Assembly (NCBI RefSeq): GCF_019578655.1
Contig: NC_063260.1
Span: 22,592,888-22,656,887 of the forward strand
Origin: Ricinus communis
Lineage: Eukaryota; Streptophyta; Magnoliopsida; Malpighiales; Euphorbiaceae
Length of the DNA: 64,000 nt
Direction of reading: 5' to 3'
The notes beneath the pieces were generated by a model. It saw only the letters and a list, made by a program, of their open reading frames with translations, was not told the DNA's origin and made no database searches. Below are positions 38,161 through 49,965 of this stretch, piece after piece. How positions within the stretch are numbered: the first letter of the stretch is position 1; the number at the start of each line of letters is the position of its first letter. The translations under genes were made by a program, and so were the position numbers.

Positions 38161-39750
38161 TAGATTTAGAGATGTAAGGGAACTCTAAATTCCTGTAATT
38201 TGGGGACTCACGTGTATTTGTTTCTTCTTCTATCTAATAGAATCGTTGTTTTTCAAAATATAAATAAATTTAAAAATAATAAAAATAAAAATTGAACAGT
38301 TGAACTTTGATTGGGCAATCTGGCGATTGAAGAGCTGGATAAGGGCAATATTGGAAAGGAGCATTGTGATTGGCGGATGATAATACTATACGGCATGGGG
38401 TGGTGGTGAAGGTAGCAAGTAAAATGACCTTTCTAGATTGCATGCTTTGACTTAAACACTATTATTTTACCTCATCAAAGGCGTCACTTGCTGGGTCCTT
38501 GGACTGTTTTCTCCTTGCTCCTTTTATATATATATATATATATAATTATTGTTTTACTTTTGACAACTACATTTTTTAAGTGCATAATTGATATTCCTTT
38601 TTAAAGTAGTTTGAATAAAAATATTAACAATGGTTTAATAAACTTTTAAATCTATTACCCAACAATAATTTTTAACAAGCTTACGTAATTTATTGAAACC
38701 ATTCTTTTTTTCTTTAATTTTTTTTTCAATAATATCTTGAAAAGCATATTAAAATTGTTTTTTTTTTTATAGAAACTTAGTTAATTTTTTGTGCGTAGTT
38801 AATATTACATTTATGATGAGGATGAAAAATATATATTCTGATGAATTGCCTACATCTTTTGAATCTTTAATCAAGAAAGGAATCAATATTTAATAAAAAA
38901 AAAGAAAAATAATTGTTTGGATTAGTCAACAAAGAGAAAGGGTCTTGAAATATTTAGAAAAGAAAGATAAACCGTCTTCGTCCAAGACTAAACAAATGCA
39001 CGTGGTTTTGACATTTGAATGAAGAACAAATGATCCAATAAAGCACTTACTCATAATTCTATGAGATTAATTATTGTCATTAACTTTATTCCTTAAAAAG
39101 AATAAGAATGCGTTTTATAACACAGACAAAGCGGAATGTAAACACTAGTGAAGCCAGTTCGGATACTGCATATATAGTAAAATAATAATAATAATAATAA
39201 ATCAGTATTCATTGTATTTCTACCACATTTTGAATCTTGGGCCTATTAAAATATGCATATTTCTCGACCAATGGCCTAAGATAATACTAGGGCCTAGACC
39301 CAATTCTGTCATCAATGATAAATCATGTGGCCTTTTACTTCATTTTCAACCAAATTTGTTTTAAAATGTCGGATTCCTTTTACAGATCTTTAGGTTGCAA
39401 CTCAGTCGCTCTAAATTGAAAAATTTCACCTTTAATTTCTCGCTTTTCTTATTTGGGTATCATTATTTTTAATTTTATTATTTAATAGCTTATTCGCTAT
39501 AAATGCAACATAAATATTTATACAAATCAAACACTATAGCATACAAGATCCATTTAGAAAAAAGTTTCAGTTTGGGATAGTGGAGTATGACCTGATTATC
39601 TAGAAAAGAAATCAAGAAAAGAAAGCAGGAAGAAGAAAATATAAAGGATAAAATGAGATGTTAACTCGAGAGGGTGACTTAAGCAAAAATTAAGACAAAA
39701 GTTTGCTAAGTTGAAAACCCGAAAAAACAGCTTAAATAAAAGTTAAGGCT
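38161..39750. other. AT-rich intergenic DNA
   Basis: Holds an (AT)n run near 38527-38543 and a (TAA)n run near 39181-39200. No gene recognised. Confidence 0.45.
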
Positions 39751-39753
39751 TCC

Positions 39754-41022
39754 TGGGACAGATTGTATTGGAGGAAGGAGAATGGAGGTATGTGATTTCG
39801 TCACTTATACTCATTTAATCTTGCAATGGTAGGAAAACAAGTATGGAATTTTATTTCAGCTCCTCATGCTCTAGCATCTCGTTTTATCAAGGCAAAATAT
39901 TTCCCTATAGGGAATTATTATTGGCTCATTTGGGTAATAACCCAAGCTATATTTGATGGAGCATCTGGAGATCTACCTTAATGCTTGTTCATAGTTATAG
40001 ATGCCGGGTGGGTAGTGAAAATTCTATAAGGGTGTGGTGTGATCTTCCTCAAACATTGGCTACGGATGAGTTAAGGAGCATCTATGTAAAAGAGCTTCGG
40101 ATTCCCGGACGTGATGAGCGGAATGTGGATTAGTAAAGAGGATGTTGATGCTATTATGAATATCCCTGCTGGTTCTCAATAGGATGAGGATGTCTTAATA
40201 TGGCATTTTGATCCGAAAGAAAAAATACGCGGTCAAATCGGGCTACAGGCAAATTTCAGAGAAGCTATTGCATGAAGGCCAGGTACCTTTTGCGTCGAAA
40301 TATTGGCAAATAGCTAATATGACATTGATTAATATCGATGTTAGTAATTTTGGCCAATGGTTGTATGGAATACTTGAGGCCTCAAATACTTCTCATCAAG
40401 AGAATATAATATTATGGTCCATTTGGACACAACGTAACAATCTTCTTTGGTGGGGTTAGTCAATAACAACGAGCAAATGTATGCAATCATGTATATATTT
40501 TTTTGATTGAGTGGAAATTGGCCAATGTGAGAAGGGATGAAATCGTTGTGGCAAGCCATGAGATAGCCATGATGTGGTCATGTCATTTACCAGGTGTTTT
40601 ATAACTTAACCTTGATGCTTCGATACACCAATATTCAGATATCGTTGGTTTTGGTTGGGTGGTCAGGAATCATATGGGGAAAGTATTGTGGTGTGAAGCA
40701 AAGAAGGCTTATGGTAGATGGAACGCAAAGATGGCTGAAGCTTTGTCCATGAAAGAAGTGTTATCTTGGCTAATTAGTTTGGGACTGCAAAATGTGGTTC
40801 TGGAAATGGATGCTAAATCAGTTGTGGGCAACTATCACTCAATAATGAACAATTTATCTGAGTTTGGATGTGTAATTCAATCTTGCAAACAGTTAGCAAA
40901 ATCTTGTAATATCATTGATATTTTATTTGCTAGGAGGCAAGCAGTAGCGCGTTTGTTTTGGGTACAAAATGTCACGGAGTTGCCCATGCTCTTACAACAA
41001 CAGCTCGTGGAATTGATAATGT
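39754..41022 (+). pseudogene. Decayed LINE (non-LTR retrotransposon): RT C-terminal and RNase H fragment
   Basis: Translation in shifting frames gives the typical 3' part of a plant L1-type ORF2. About 39754 reads WDRLYWRKENGG, then FNLAMVGKQVWNFIS and KAKYFP (about 39810-39910), then after a frameshift NPSYIWWSIW and RVGSENSIRVWCD. Near 40197 comes IWHFDPKEK/YAVKSGYR with a frameshift between, and 40610-41020 holds an RNase H-like domain (VGFGWVVRNHMGKV, EALSMKEVLSWL, VVLEMDAKSVV, ending VAHALTTTARGIDN in another frame). Several frameshifts and stops show it is dead. It is 5'-truncated, as usual for LINEs. The two longer open frames inside (40208-40459 and 40659-41024) are pieces of this remnant, not genes. 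Confidence 0.85.
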
Positions 41023-41045
41023 AATAGTACGGCAGCAGGCCCTTT

Positions 41046-41136
41046 CAATTTAAAACAATGATAATATTAAATAATCATTTTTTATTTTATTAGTTGCGAC
41101 TCTAAATCAATTTAAAACAATGATAATATTAAATAA
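41046..41136. repeat. 28-bp direct repeat just after the LINE remnant
   Basis: CAATTTAAAACAATGATAAT followed by ATTAAATA occurs at 41046-41073 and again at 41109-41136, separated by 35 bp. It sits at the 3' edge of the LINE remnant and may be a small tandem duplication. Confidence 0.75.
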
Positions 41137-42249
41137 AATAAAATTTTTTATATGATTACACCATTTGACAACCTTTAGCATATGATCTTTTACGGACAAA
41201 GAGATATTTAGTTAAAATTTGTGACAAATATAAATATTTCACTATTAAAAAATATCAATCGATAGAAATTTAGCTATTTTCACTTCGATCATATTTTTCG
41301 TGTTCGATAATATGAGTTTAGAAGTTAATAACTAAAAATGATATTGTTTGACTATTAAATTGATCTCATTGGATTAATAACTTTTTAAATCACAATTAAG
41401 AGTTAACTAATAAAATTAGTAGTTATTAAGCTTTAGACTCATGTTATCAAATACAAGCAACATAACTACAATAGCTTATTAAAGTAAAGATGATTAAATA
41501 CTTATAAATCGAGACTCTTTAACAGTGAGATTTTTTTGTTATAATTTATAACCACATATTTTTTTTTTTTAAAAAAATCACATATTGAAAATTATGAAAC
41601 AAACTATTTTTTTAAATATTTATTTCTAAATGAAAAATCAAAATACTTTTGTAGATAGTTTCAAATATTTGAAAAAGAATTGAGATAGTTTGCACTGGTC
41701 TAGCGTAACAAACTATTGAAGTTGGACTTTCTTCACCATGTTTGAAGAAAGGATGGGCCTTATCAAAATGTTCTTATTAAGCTTTGTAGATCGGAAATAG
41801 ACCACCAATCAAATATTGGATTATATATGAATTGGGGATTAGAGCTCCCAAATTTCAAATGCACAAATAATATCAACAGCATTTAGAAGCAACTCTATGT
41901 TTCTTCTTTCAATGGACAACCCTTCCTCTTCATTGTAAAACTAAACTATTCCTCCTATCGTCGTTTTGGCTATGAGAAAAGCCAGAAGCTGTAGCATTGC
42001 TCAACCTTAATTGATCTGTTATTAGAGCACGAAGCAAATCAAGTTAAGTTTCCTACTTAATTACGTAGTAAATATGACTTCAAAGCCAACTATGCACATC
42101 ACAAATTAAGTAGCATACAATAATAAATAAAGAAAACCTTATAACACACGCACCTTAATTCAAAATAAACTTTAGATACCTTAGACAAAATCACTTTGTT
42201 ATTAATTTTAATACCTATACAACACATACTATATTATTTAGTTGAATTT
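41137..42249. other. AT-rich intergenic DNA
   Basis: No gene or complete element recognised between the LINE remnant and the TIR element that follows. Confidence 0.4.
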
Positions 42250-43062
42250 AAGAAAAACCATCTTATTTACCTAACTTGCCATTTTCACAAATATACTTTC
42301 ACTTTCATATTATAGCATTTTTTATCCATTACTTATACGTTTTTCTATCAAATTTATCCCAACTCATTTAGGTGTGTGCTTTTGATGATGTGCATGTCAT
42401 GGTTTTTTTTACCAACATAGAATCAAACTCTAACAAAAATCATCCCATCTATTTTGACTTTTTACCATTTTTGCAATTATACCCTCATCAAGCTAAAACA
42501 CACCATTTTACTAATCAATTTTTTTTTTTAAAAAAAGAAAAGAAAAGAAGAAAAATAGAAACGACACCGTTCTTCTTTTGATAAAGAGATTTTAGATAGA
42601 GAAAATAAAGGGATATTTATATTTATAAAGAGAGACGGGAAAAGGAAGACGATGACAATTATTATAAATACAGAAAAAAGAAGAGACACGAAATAGTATT
42701 CTCTAATACTTTATTTTTATGATATAGATAATTTTGGATATTTATCTCTTATTGATTTTAGGTGGATTATATAAATATATGTAGTTTTTTTCTCTCTATA
42801 AACACAAATATCCTTTTGCTTTTTCTTTCTAAATTTTTTTTCTCTAGTCAAAGGTCAGGGTAGCTGTGATGATTTTAGTAATGATTGAGTTCTATATTGG
42901 CAAAAAAAGGCATATTTATGTATCACAACATTTAAGGCGCACACTTAAATGAGATTGGGTAGATTTGATAAGAAACATAGATCAAAATACTAAAATCTGA
43001 AAGTATGAGTAGATTTGCAAAAAATGAGGAAATATCATGATAGATATAGTGGTTTTCCCTTA
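42250..43062. mobile_element. Non-autonomous DNA transposon with TIRs of about 150 bp, just downstream of the LBD gene
   Basis: The left arm (about 42251-42405) and the reverse complement of the right arm (about 42905-43061) share ordered blocks: AAGAAAAACCA/AAGGGAAAACCA, CATTTTTxxCAAATxTACT, TATCAAATxTACCCAAxCTCATTTA and GTGTGxGC. The element is about 0.8 kb, AT-rich and has no transposase. The flanks share only AATTTA (left and right), so a full target duplication is not certain. Long TIRs suggest a Mutator-like element. Its right edge is about 230 bp from the LBD stop codon, so it could lie in or near the LBD 3' UTR. Confidence 0.68.
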
Positions 43063-43290
43063 ATTTAATAGTGGGTGCATGTCTTTAGTCCTTTTTTAAC
43101 TTGAGATAATGTACATATAAAGTCACACTTTATTGGGATCATATACCTTAACATCTTTCGCAACCCTTAAATCTTAATTTTTAATAATGCAACAAATTGA
43201 AAAATAAAAGGGTAAATCTTTTTACCTTCAATTGGCTTCTTTTCAACTGCATGCTGTTGAACATGATGGAAGTTAAGATTATTTAGATTA

Positions 43291-44235
43291 TTAATCTCTG
43301 TGTCCTCTCTCATGGCCTTGGACACTAAACTGATGATTAAGCTCATAAGGTGCATAGCGAATGCCTCGGCCTCTAACTCCTCTAACTCTATTCAATGGTG
43401 ATGGTGCAGCATTATCAGATCCATGATATTCTCCTCTCAACTTCTGGGTTAGCATTTGTTGTTGTCCTTGTCGATGTCCATGCATAAAATTAGTGTTAGG
43501 AACACTAGCTTGTGCATTCTCACAGAACCCGGCACTCCCTGTATGACTACCTTGAGCATTAAAGCTATTAGCTACTCGAGTATTGCCTAGATTTCCTCTT
43601 TGTTGTGATTGCACAAGAGAAGGTACGATGCAACCTGGCTGACCAATATTAGTCCCATAATTATTGAGGACTAAATTTTCTTGCCTTTGTTGAATTGGCC
43701 ATGAAGGAGCAGTAGGATAACTATTCAAGGGTAGTCTTACAACATCAGCATTAATATTGCTATTGTTATTATTATACATTGCTAAATCCGATGCTAAATT
43801 CTCACTATTCCAACCATAAGTTCTACCAGATTCACTGTCATTAAGTACCATTCCTTGCAAATTACCCAACGGCATACTACGTGACAGGATTTGCAGCTTC
43901 TGGTTTAAGTGATTAATTTGATTCTTCAATAACGCATTCTCTTGCTGTAGTTGCCTATAATGCCCCAATGGACCATTGACTTTATCTTGGTTCCATAACC
44001 ATGCTTCCCAAACTAAAGACTCAATGGCCTTAGCTCTATCTTTAACTTCAAGTTCTCTCATCATCTTGTTCATGTTACTTATGCCAAAAACCTTTTGTGC
44101 CGCTTGCAAATCTTCAGTTCTGTCAACACCAAAGTAGGGTTGCAATAGACAAACATCTCCACACTTTCTCCTCTGATGCTTGCATGCTGCACATCCTCGT
44201 CTCCTACTTGATTCTCCATTGTTTTCCCTTGACAT
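43291..44235 (-). CDS. LOB-domain (LBD) transcription factor, divergent LBD22/27/32/35-like type
   Basis: Plant-specific nuclear DNA-binding protein, 314 aa in one exon. The LOB domain starts with CAACKHQRRKCGDVC: Cys15, 18, 25 and 29 fit the CX2CX6CX3C zinc motif. A GAS-like block (KVFGISNMNKMM; GIS replaces GAS), DKVNGPLGHYRQL, and a coiled-coil stretch rich in Leu (LQQENALLKNQINHLNQKL) follow, all within about the first 120 residues. Residues 120-280 are Asn/Gln-rich. Near the C-terminus is a short Arg/Gly-rich segment (RVRGVRGRGIRY). LQPYFGVDR differs from the usual LAPYFP. This pattern resembles atypical LBD members (LBD22, 27, 32, 35 of Arabidopsis) rather than LOB/AS2; specific function unknown. 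Many LBD genes have an intron within the domain; here the frame is open throughout. Confidence 0.9.
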   Translation of the reverse strand: MSRENNGESSRRRGCAACKHQRRKCGDVCLLQPYFGVDRTEDLQAAQKVFGISNMNKMMRELEVKDRAKAIESLVWEAWLWNQDKVNGPLGHYRQLQQENALLKNQINHLNQKLQILSRSMPLGNLQGMVLNDSESGRTYGWNSENLASDLAMYNNNNSNINADVVRLPLNSYPTAPSWPIQQRQENLVLNNYGTNIGQPGCIVPSLVQSQQRGNLGNTRVANSFNAQGSHTGSAGFCENAQASVPNTNFMHGHRQGQQQMLTQKLRGEYHGSDNAAPSPLNRVRGVRGRGIRYAPYELNHQFSVQGHERGHRD

Positions 44236-47200
44236 CAGTTGTTGCCCAAACAGTTAATCAAAATAAATAAATAAAGGAATATATATTGAAGGACTTTCGA
44301 CAAGACAGCTTAGGCTCCGAGCTTCAAGAGAATTAATTAACAATCCGACTAACGGACGGAAGCGGAAATTACAGTACAAGAGGGATACGGAAAAGGGGGC
44401 CGGGTGTTAATAAATTAGGAGGAAATCAAATCTAAATAGGAAATATAAAACCTTATATAAGGAATTTAGTTCTTTTTAATATTGATTTTTTTTTTAAATA
44501 TTTGGTTCGTTTATTTTTTTATTTTTTTAATAATAATATGTGACCACATATTAATTGAATTATAAGCATTGTGCAATATTAAGGAAAATAAATATTTAAT
44601 TTTATTAGTAATTAAATTAATAATCTTCCAAAAGAAATTTAGTTTAGTAATAAAATTGAAAAGTATCAATTAGGCTTTTGATTTAGTTAACTGAAAGAAA
44701 ATCCCTGCAATACCATATACAGCAATTACTAATAGTGTACCAAAAAGTGACATACGCCATGAATAATCACCAATTGTATTATACTCACTTGAATTGATGA
44801 TTTATTTCTTGTTGGTTTTGTACTGTCAATTCCTCAACAATATCCTTAAAAAAGAAAAATCTAGAGGAAAGGAGCAGTATTTGGTAAATAGAGTGGACTT
44901 ATGTCAATGAGAATGCAATTAACCTGTACCAAATACAGGTTTCAAAAAGAGAATTCCGTTAAAATTGGGGTCTTTTACAGAGATACGCGTTTTAACCATT
45001 GCAATGACAAAAATACCTCAGAGAAAGCGGAAACATGGCGAGCTTTATAAATACATTTGGAAACCTACAAAGAAAGAGGACAATCAACCATTAACAACAA
45101 CAGTTCTCAGCAAAATTAAGGCCTACTCAGCACAATTTCTCGGCAAATATATTTTTTAAAGCTTTAGTTTCCGTCAATTCTCATTTTTTATATTTATTTA
45201 TTCATACTTTATTCAAACACCAATTGTTGAATGCATTTTATATATTTGCATTTATTTTTATTACAAATTATATTTGTTTCTGGCAGTGTCAAGGGAGCAA
45301 ACTTTCAAACACATTACCTACAATCTTAAAACCCATTTGTTTGAGCAAAGAACTCAAAATATAGACACATCAATGTCTTTTATCCACTAACACAAAAAAA
45401 GAAGAAAAAGTTCCACAAACTCACAAATTAGGCAATAATTAAAAGTAAGAAAGCAAAAACAAATGGGAAAGAAGGCTGATGCTTGGTTGTTGTTGATGGG
45501 CACAAATAGGTATATTTGTTGGGTGGAGATGGCGACAGTGAGGCGACGACTGTAATGCTATAGGGGCGGCGACGGCGATGGCGACGCAACGGCTTCTGCG
45601 TGATGGCTCCCTTTTGGAGATGAAAGTGTTCATCCGTTCTTCTTGAAGCATGTTTGTGTGTTTTTTATATTGAATTTGGAGTTTTAAGTTTTTGTTGGAT
45701 TTTGGAGAAGAAGAGCCGGTAGAGAGAAGTTTGGAGTTTGGATTAGGATGAATCTCTTCGTCTTACATGGTGGAGTCTGGCGGTGGATGTGCCAGAGGAA
45801 GAAAGACTTTATTTTTATTTAGGTTCTTTTATCTTTTAAAATTCAATTAATATTGAATATTTTATTTTTTACTATTAAATCTTATTATCTTTTTCCTGAT
45901 AATTTCTTTTTATCTTTTAAGAATCATTAAATAATAAATATTATTTCTTTATTATTATATGTGCACTTGAGCATCACGCATGAACTAAAGTTTTGATTAG
46001 GAGGCTTGACGGCATTTTTTGAGGTGTTGGATCTTTATGCTTGTTGAAGCTAAATATGACCTTATTTTTTTAAAAGAAATGGAGCATTTAAACCCTATTC
46101 TATTCTAACAATTACTTTAACACCGTTAAATTGGTTTTAGTTAGGTCCCACACCTAGGGCTGAAAATGTAATAATTCTTTTGCCAGTACAACTACTCTCA
46201 CCACCACTAATGAGAAATCAAGCTCATCAATTACCCTCTTTATCAAACCTATCAGAAAATCAATTTCTTAATTAACCTCTTTATCAATAGAACTCTAATT
46301 TTAATATCACTGAAAAAAGCAGAACTCTAATATCATACCTAGCAAAGCATTAGTAAATCAAGCATGCAACTTCAAAACCTTCCATCTTTAATTGTAACTA
46401 GATCAATATAGTTATACATCATCGCATTACCACCAATCTCATTTGCAAATTGATAACATTAAAATCACAATCCCTAGATATACAGTTGTAATCTTGCAAC
46501 CAAAGGTCACGATGTCGAAAAAGAAGAGCAGGCACACCATTTTAAACTCCCATATCAATGTCGCTTTTGTAATGACGTGAAAACCCCTAGAGCCTCCGAT
46601 ACCAGTATCAATTAATTTAATAAGCTCATACTCAATAGTAAACTGTAGAATCGTGAAGTGGCCATTGGTGAAAGTAAGAACAGATAAGCGGGAATTAATA
46701 AAGCAAGGGAGAGATGGTAAAAGGCCTAAATATAAATTCTTTAACAGGATTGAGATGCCGTTTACGCCTATAAAGGATGCATTGTTGTTTTGGCCTCTGG
46801 GCAAGCGAGTTTTATTAATAGCCAGAGACAATAAAGAAAAGAAAAGTAAAAAAAATCAAATAATAAGGGTATATTTACTAATGGAAAATTATGTGAGTTT
46901 TTTTATAAAAAATTTCACATAAAATATAAAAATATAATTTTGTGCTTACTTATGTTATCTTTAAAAAATAAAAATAGAAAATTATTTTTCATATTTTTTA
47001 AATTATAACTGAATTTTAGAAAATATATTTAAACATATTTTTTATGTTTTTCTTTATATAAGAAGTCACTTGCTTTTAAATAAAAATAAAAATAATAGCA
47101 AGCAACTATACTTTACAAATTTTATCTATGAAAATAAAAAGTTTTAATTTTTTTAAAAAATTAGAAAATAAAATAAAAGAATTTTCTATAACTAAAAATG

Positions 47201-48475
47201 CTTTAAAAACTTTAAAATCCTTATGGCATTTCAATTTTATTTTTTCAATATGATTTCTTTAACTAAATTGATTGATTGTAAATGTGTTAACAATTGAGAT
47301 TTTATATATATAAGTCATATTTTTTATTTTTTATTTTAGTATAAGCCATTTTTATTTTAGTTACTAAGTAATGGGTCCTATCACTCCATCTTATTAAAAT
47401 TTAATGGTGTGCAAAATGAATGTTAGAAGGAGAGTTTAATATTCTATTTTCTAAAATACAGAGTTATATTAGGTACAAAACTTACATAAGGGTTTAATGT
47501 AGCAAAATATATAAATATTAGGGTCATATTTGAGACTTTACCCCGTGATGGTTATATGCCTCCCAAACTCAAGCTAAAATTGAAATAAAAGAGTTTTTAT
47601 TTTAATTTTTCGTATGTGCGGATAACCTTTATATCTTATCAGATATGGGCTGAAGATTGGGAAGAAAAAATAATTAAATATTATTTAATCTTTTAAATCT
47701 AATTTAAAATATAATTTTATTTTTATATTTTTATTATATTAAATTTATTTAAATCTTAATAAAAATTAATTACTATTATATCTGTATTAATCAAAAATTA
47801 ATCTTATAATAATCTAAAATTATAAAATTAGTGTGAAATTAAATGCATGATTAAAATAATTAGTTAATATATTTTTTATTTATTTTAATTTTAGAAAACG
47901 ATTCAATTTAGATAAAATTAAATTTTTTAAATTATTTGTATTCATAATAATATTATATAAATTATTTATAATTATTAATATAAAATAAATATTTTAATTA
48001 AAAATAATTTTATCTTTATTTTTTAATAATCAAATGATATTAAAAATAAAAAATAAATTAAAGACAAGACATTAAATGTTTAAAAAATATTTAATTTTAT
48101 TAAAAGATATTTATATTAATAAATCTATTATAGCTAAAAATGCGATAATAATTTTTTATGTATTAACTATCTAAATGAAAATAATATAAATAGAATATTT
48201 ATTTTTAATGTAGTTTAATTTTAATATATAGAAATAGTAATCTTAGTTATTTATTTTTTTTAAAATCTAAATTTAAATTTTATATAATAATTTGATAAAT
48301 TAAATATTATTTTTAATATATTTAAAATTCTTAGTGTTAAATTATACTAAAAATAAAAATTAAAGACAAGACATTAAATGTATTATTTTGATTAAATATT
48401 AAAAATAAAATCTTAAAGAGGAGCTTCAATTAATAGTTGAAGCTAAGAATCATCTTATTGTTCTGAGACAGACCG
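44236..48475. other. Intergenic region between the LBD gene and the repeat locus
   Basis: The first few hundred bases are the LBD upstream region. Patches of ordinary base composition at 45440-45800 and 46440-46830 contain open frames of 70-130 residues on the minus strand without signatures I recognise; they may be relics of mobile elements or genes. 46920-48420 is extremely AT-rich. No gene is supported. Confidence 0.4.
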
Positions 48476-48965
48476 TTCATAGCAGGAGTGTTTAGCTAAT
48501 TTAATTCCATCACTTGCCATTAAACTTTTTTTTTATTATTTTATTTAAAATAATAATTACCTTTTATTTTAACCGACCATCTTTAGTAAACTGGCAATAA
48601 GCGTAAAAATAACGCTGTCCACTGTCACCGACTCAGATCCACGCCGACTCTGTTGTTTGCTATAAATGCTAGCCATCCTGTCATCATTCACTATTTAATC
48701 TCGGCCTTCAATCTCCTCCTCATATACAACTTCTTAATTGCTTCTCTAAATAGTTGGGGATTAATCATTGCATAACAACGCATTCTTTTCTCGGTTTAGA
48801 CCTCGGTTCTCTATATAGTTGGCTTTTCAGTTCTCAGTTATTTTGATTCAGTGCGTATGAGTTTTTATTTTGAGTATCATGTAGATCAGGTCGTTGATCC
48901 GACAGAAAGAGTTGGTTCAATTTGGCATTATCGCCGTCCCTGTGGGTTAATATATGATCTTGTTT
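48476..48965 (+). promoter_or_regulatory. Promoter and leader, copy 1, of a duplicated transcription unit
   Basis: About 490 bp that recurs 15.0 kb downstream (63482 onward) with the same order of blocks: TTCATAGCAGGAG, TTTAGCTA, AACCGACCA, CAGGCAATAA-like, AGATCCAC, a TATA-like CTATTTAATC (48691-48700), ATCTCCTCC, GATTAATCATTGCATAAC, GCTTTTCAGTT.TCAGT.ATTTTGATTC and GTAGATCAG. Base composition is much less AT-rich than upstream DNA. The pyrimidine-rich stretch after the TATA element looks like a plant 5' leader. A 36-residue frame at 48857-48967 is not kept in copy 2. CTGTGG followed by GTTAAT here and GTATAAT in copy 2 may be a shared 5' splice site. Promoter function is inferred from pattern and conservation. 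Confidence 0.6.
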
Positions 48966-49433
48966 AGTTTTGATTTTTTTAACTTATTGGTTTTGATTTG
49001 TTGAAACTAATTTAACTAAGAGTATTTTGATATTCTATAGCTGGCTATTTTATTGTGGTCGGATTTTAATCACTCGAATATTGAGGCTTGCAAGATGCTT
49101 GATTTTTTTATCAGAGTTGATTGGATCAATTGATGGGAGTTAGGGTTTGTCATGGAAGTATAGCTCTGATGTTATCAACTTGACAATATGTTCAGCAATC
49201 TTTCAAACTTTGTTATACCTTGTTTTTTGATTTCTTTGGTATTCCTCTATGAACTAAATCTACACAGATTCAATTGCTTTCTTCCCAAGGCTCTCTTCCT
49301 GTCTCATTAGGATATTGGGCTAAAGTTTGGGGGAAAAGTAAAAGGGTTTCTTGCATCTCATTCTCTTAAATTTGTTATTTAACACACGAGTTTGCGAAAA
49401 TTTGTATGCCCTAAGATTGAAAAATGGCTTTTT

Positions 49434-49965
49434 GATTCAGTATTATGCTTATTGATTACTAACTATGTTGGATCCTTAGTGTGTGGATTGTGTGCCTTTC
49501 CAGAATTGTATTTGCTTCTGGCCCAACATGTGGCTAAGACATTTGATGCGGATATATGGTTGCTCTAAAGTTTAAAAGTGGCTTTTCGATTCAATATTAT
49601 GTCACTTGAATCCTTATTATGCTGGATTCTTAGTGTGTGGATTGTGTGCCTTTCCTGAATTCTCTCTGCATATGGAGCTACATGTGGCTCAAACAGTTAA
49701 TGCAGAGATATATTCGCTAAGATTGAAATTGGCTTTTGGATTCAGTATTATGCCTCTGGAATCCTGATTATGTTGGATTATTAGTTTGTGGACAGCCTTT
49801 CCAGAATTCTAAAACAGTTTTCCAACATATATATTTGCACTAAGATTCAAACTGGCTTTTTGATTCAGTATTATGCCTCCGAAATCCTGATTATGCTGGA
49901 TTCTTAGTGTGGATTGTGCGCCTTTCCAGAAAATCTATCTGCATCTGGAGTGGCATGTGGCTAAA
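49434..49965 (+). repeat. Tandem units of about 120-155 bp, four copies
   Basis: GATTCAGTATTATG (GATTCAATATTATG in copy 2) starts at 49434, 49588, 49739 and 49862, giving periods of 154, 151 and 123 bp. Each is followed by ATCCTxATTATGxTGGATTCTTAGTGTGTGG, GCCTTTCCAG, ATCTGCATxTGGAG, CATGTGGCT and GCTAAGATTGAAA. This is the clearest run of the short unit that recurs in diverged form at 51270, 53800, 54450-54900 and 62640-62950. Confidence 0.88.

Noticed and set aside
45439..45651. 70-residue minus-strand frame with Ala/Ser/His-rich composition
   Set aside because: Low-complexity GCGACGGCG repeats explain the frame; no domain or gene context.
46439..46831. 130-residue minus-strand frame in less AT-rich DNA
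   Set aside because: No recognisable motif. Could be a relic of a mobile element, but nothing in the sequence proves it.
48857..48967. 36-residue leader open frame in promoter copy 1
   Set aside because: In the second promoter copy the equivalent ATG is followed by a stop after four codons, so it is not conserved.
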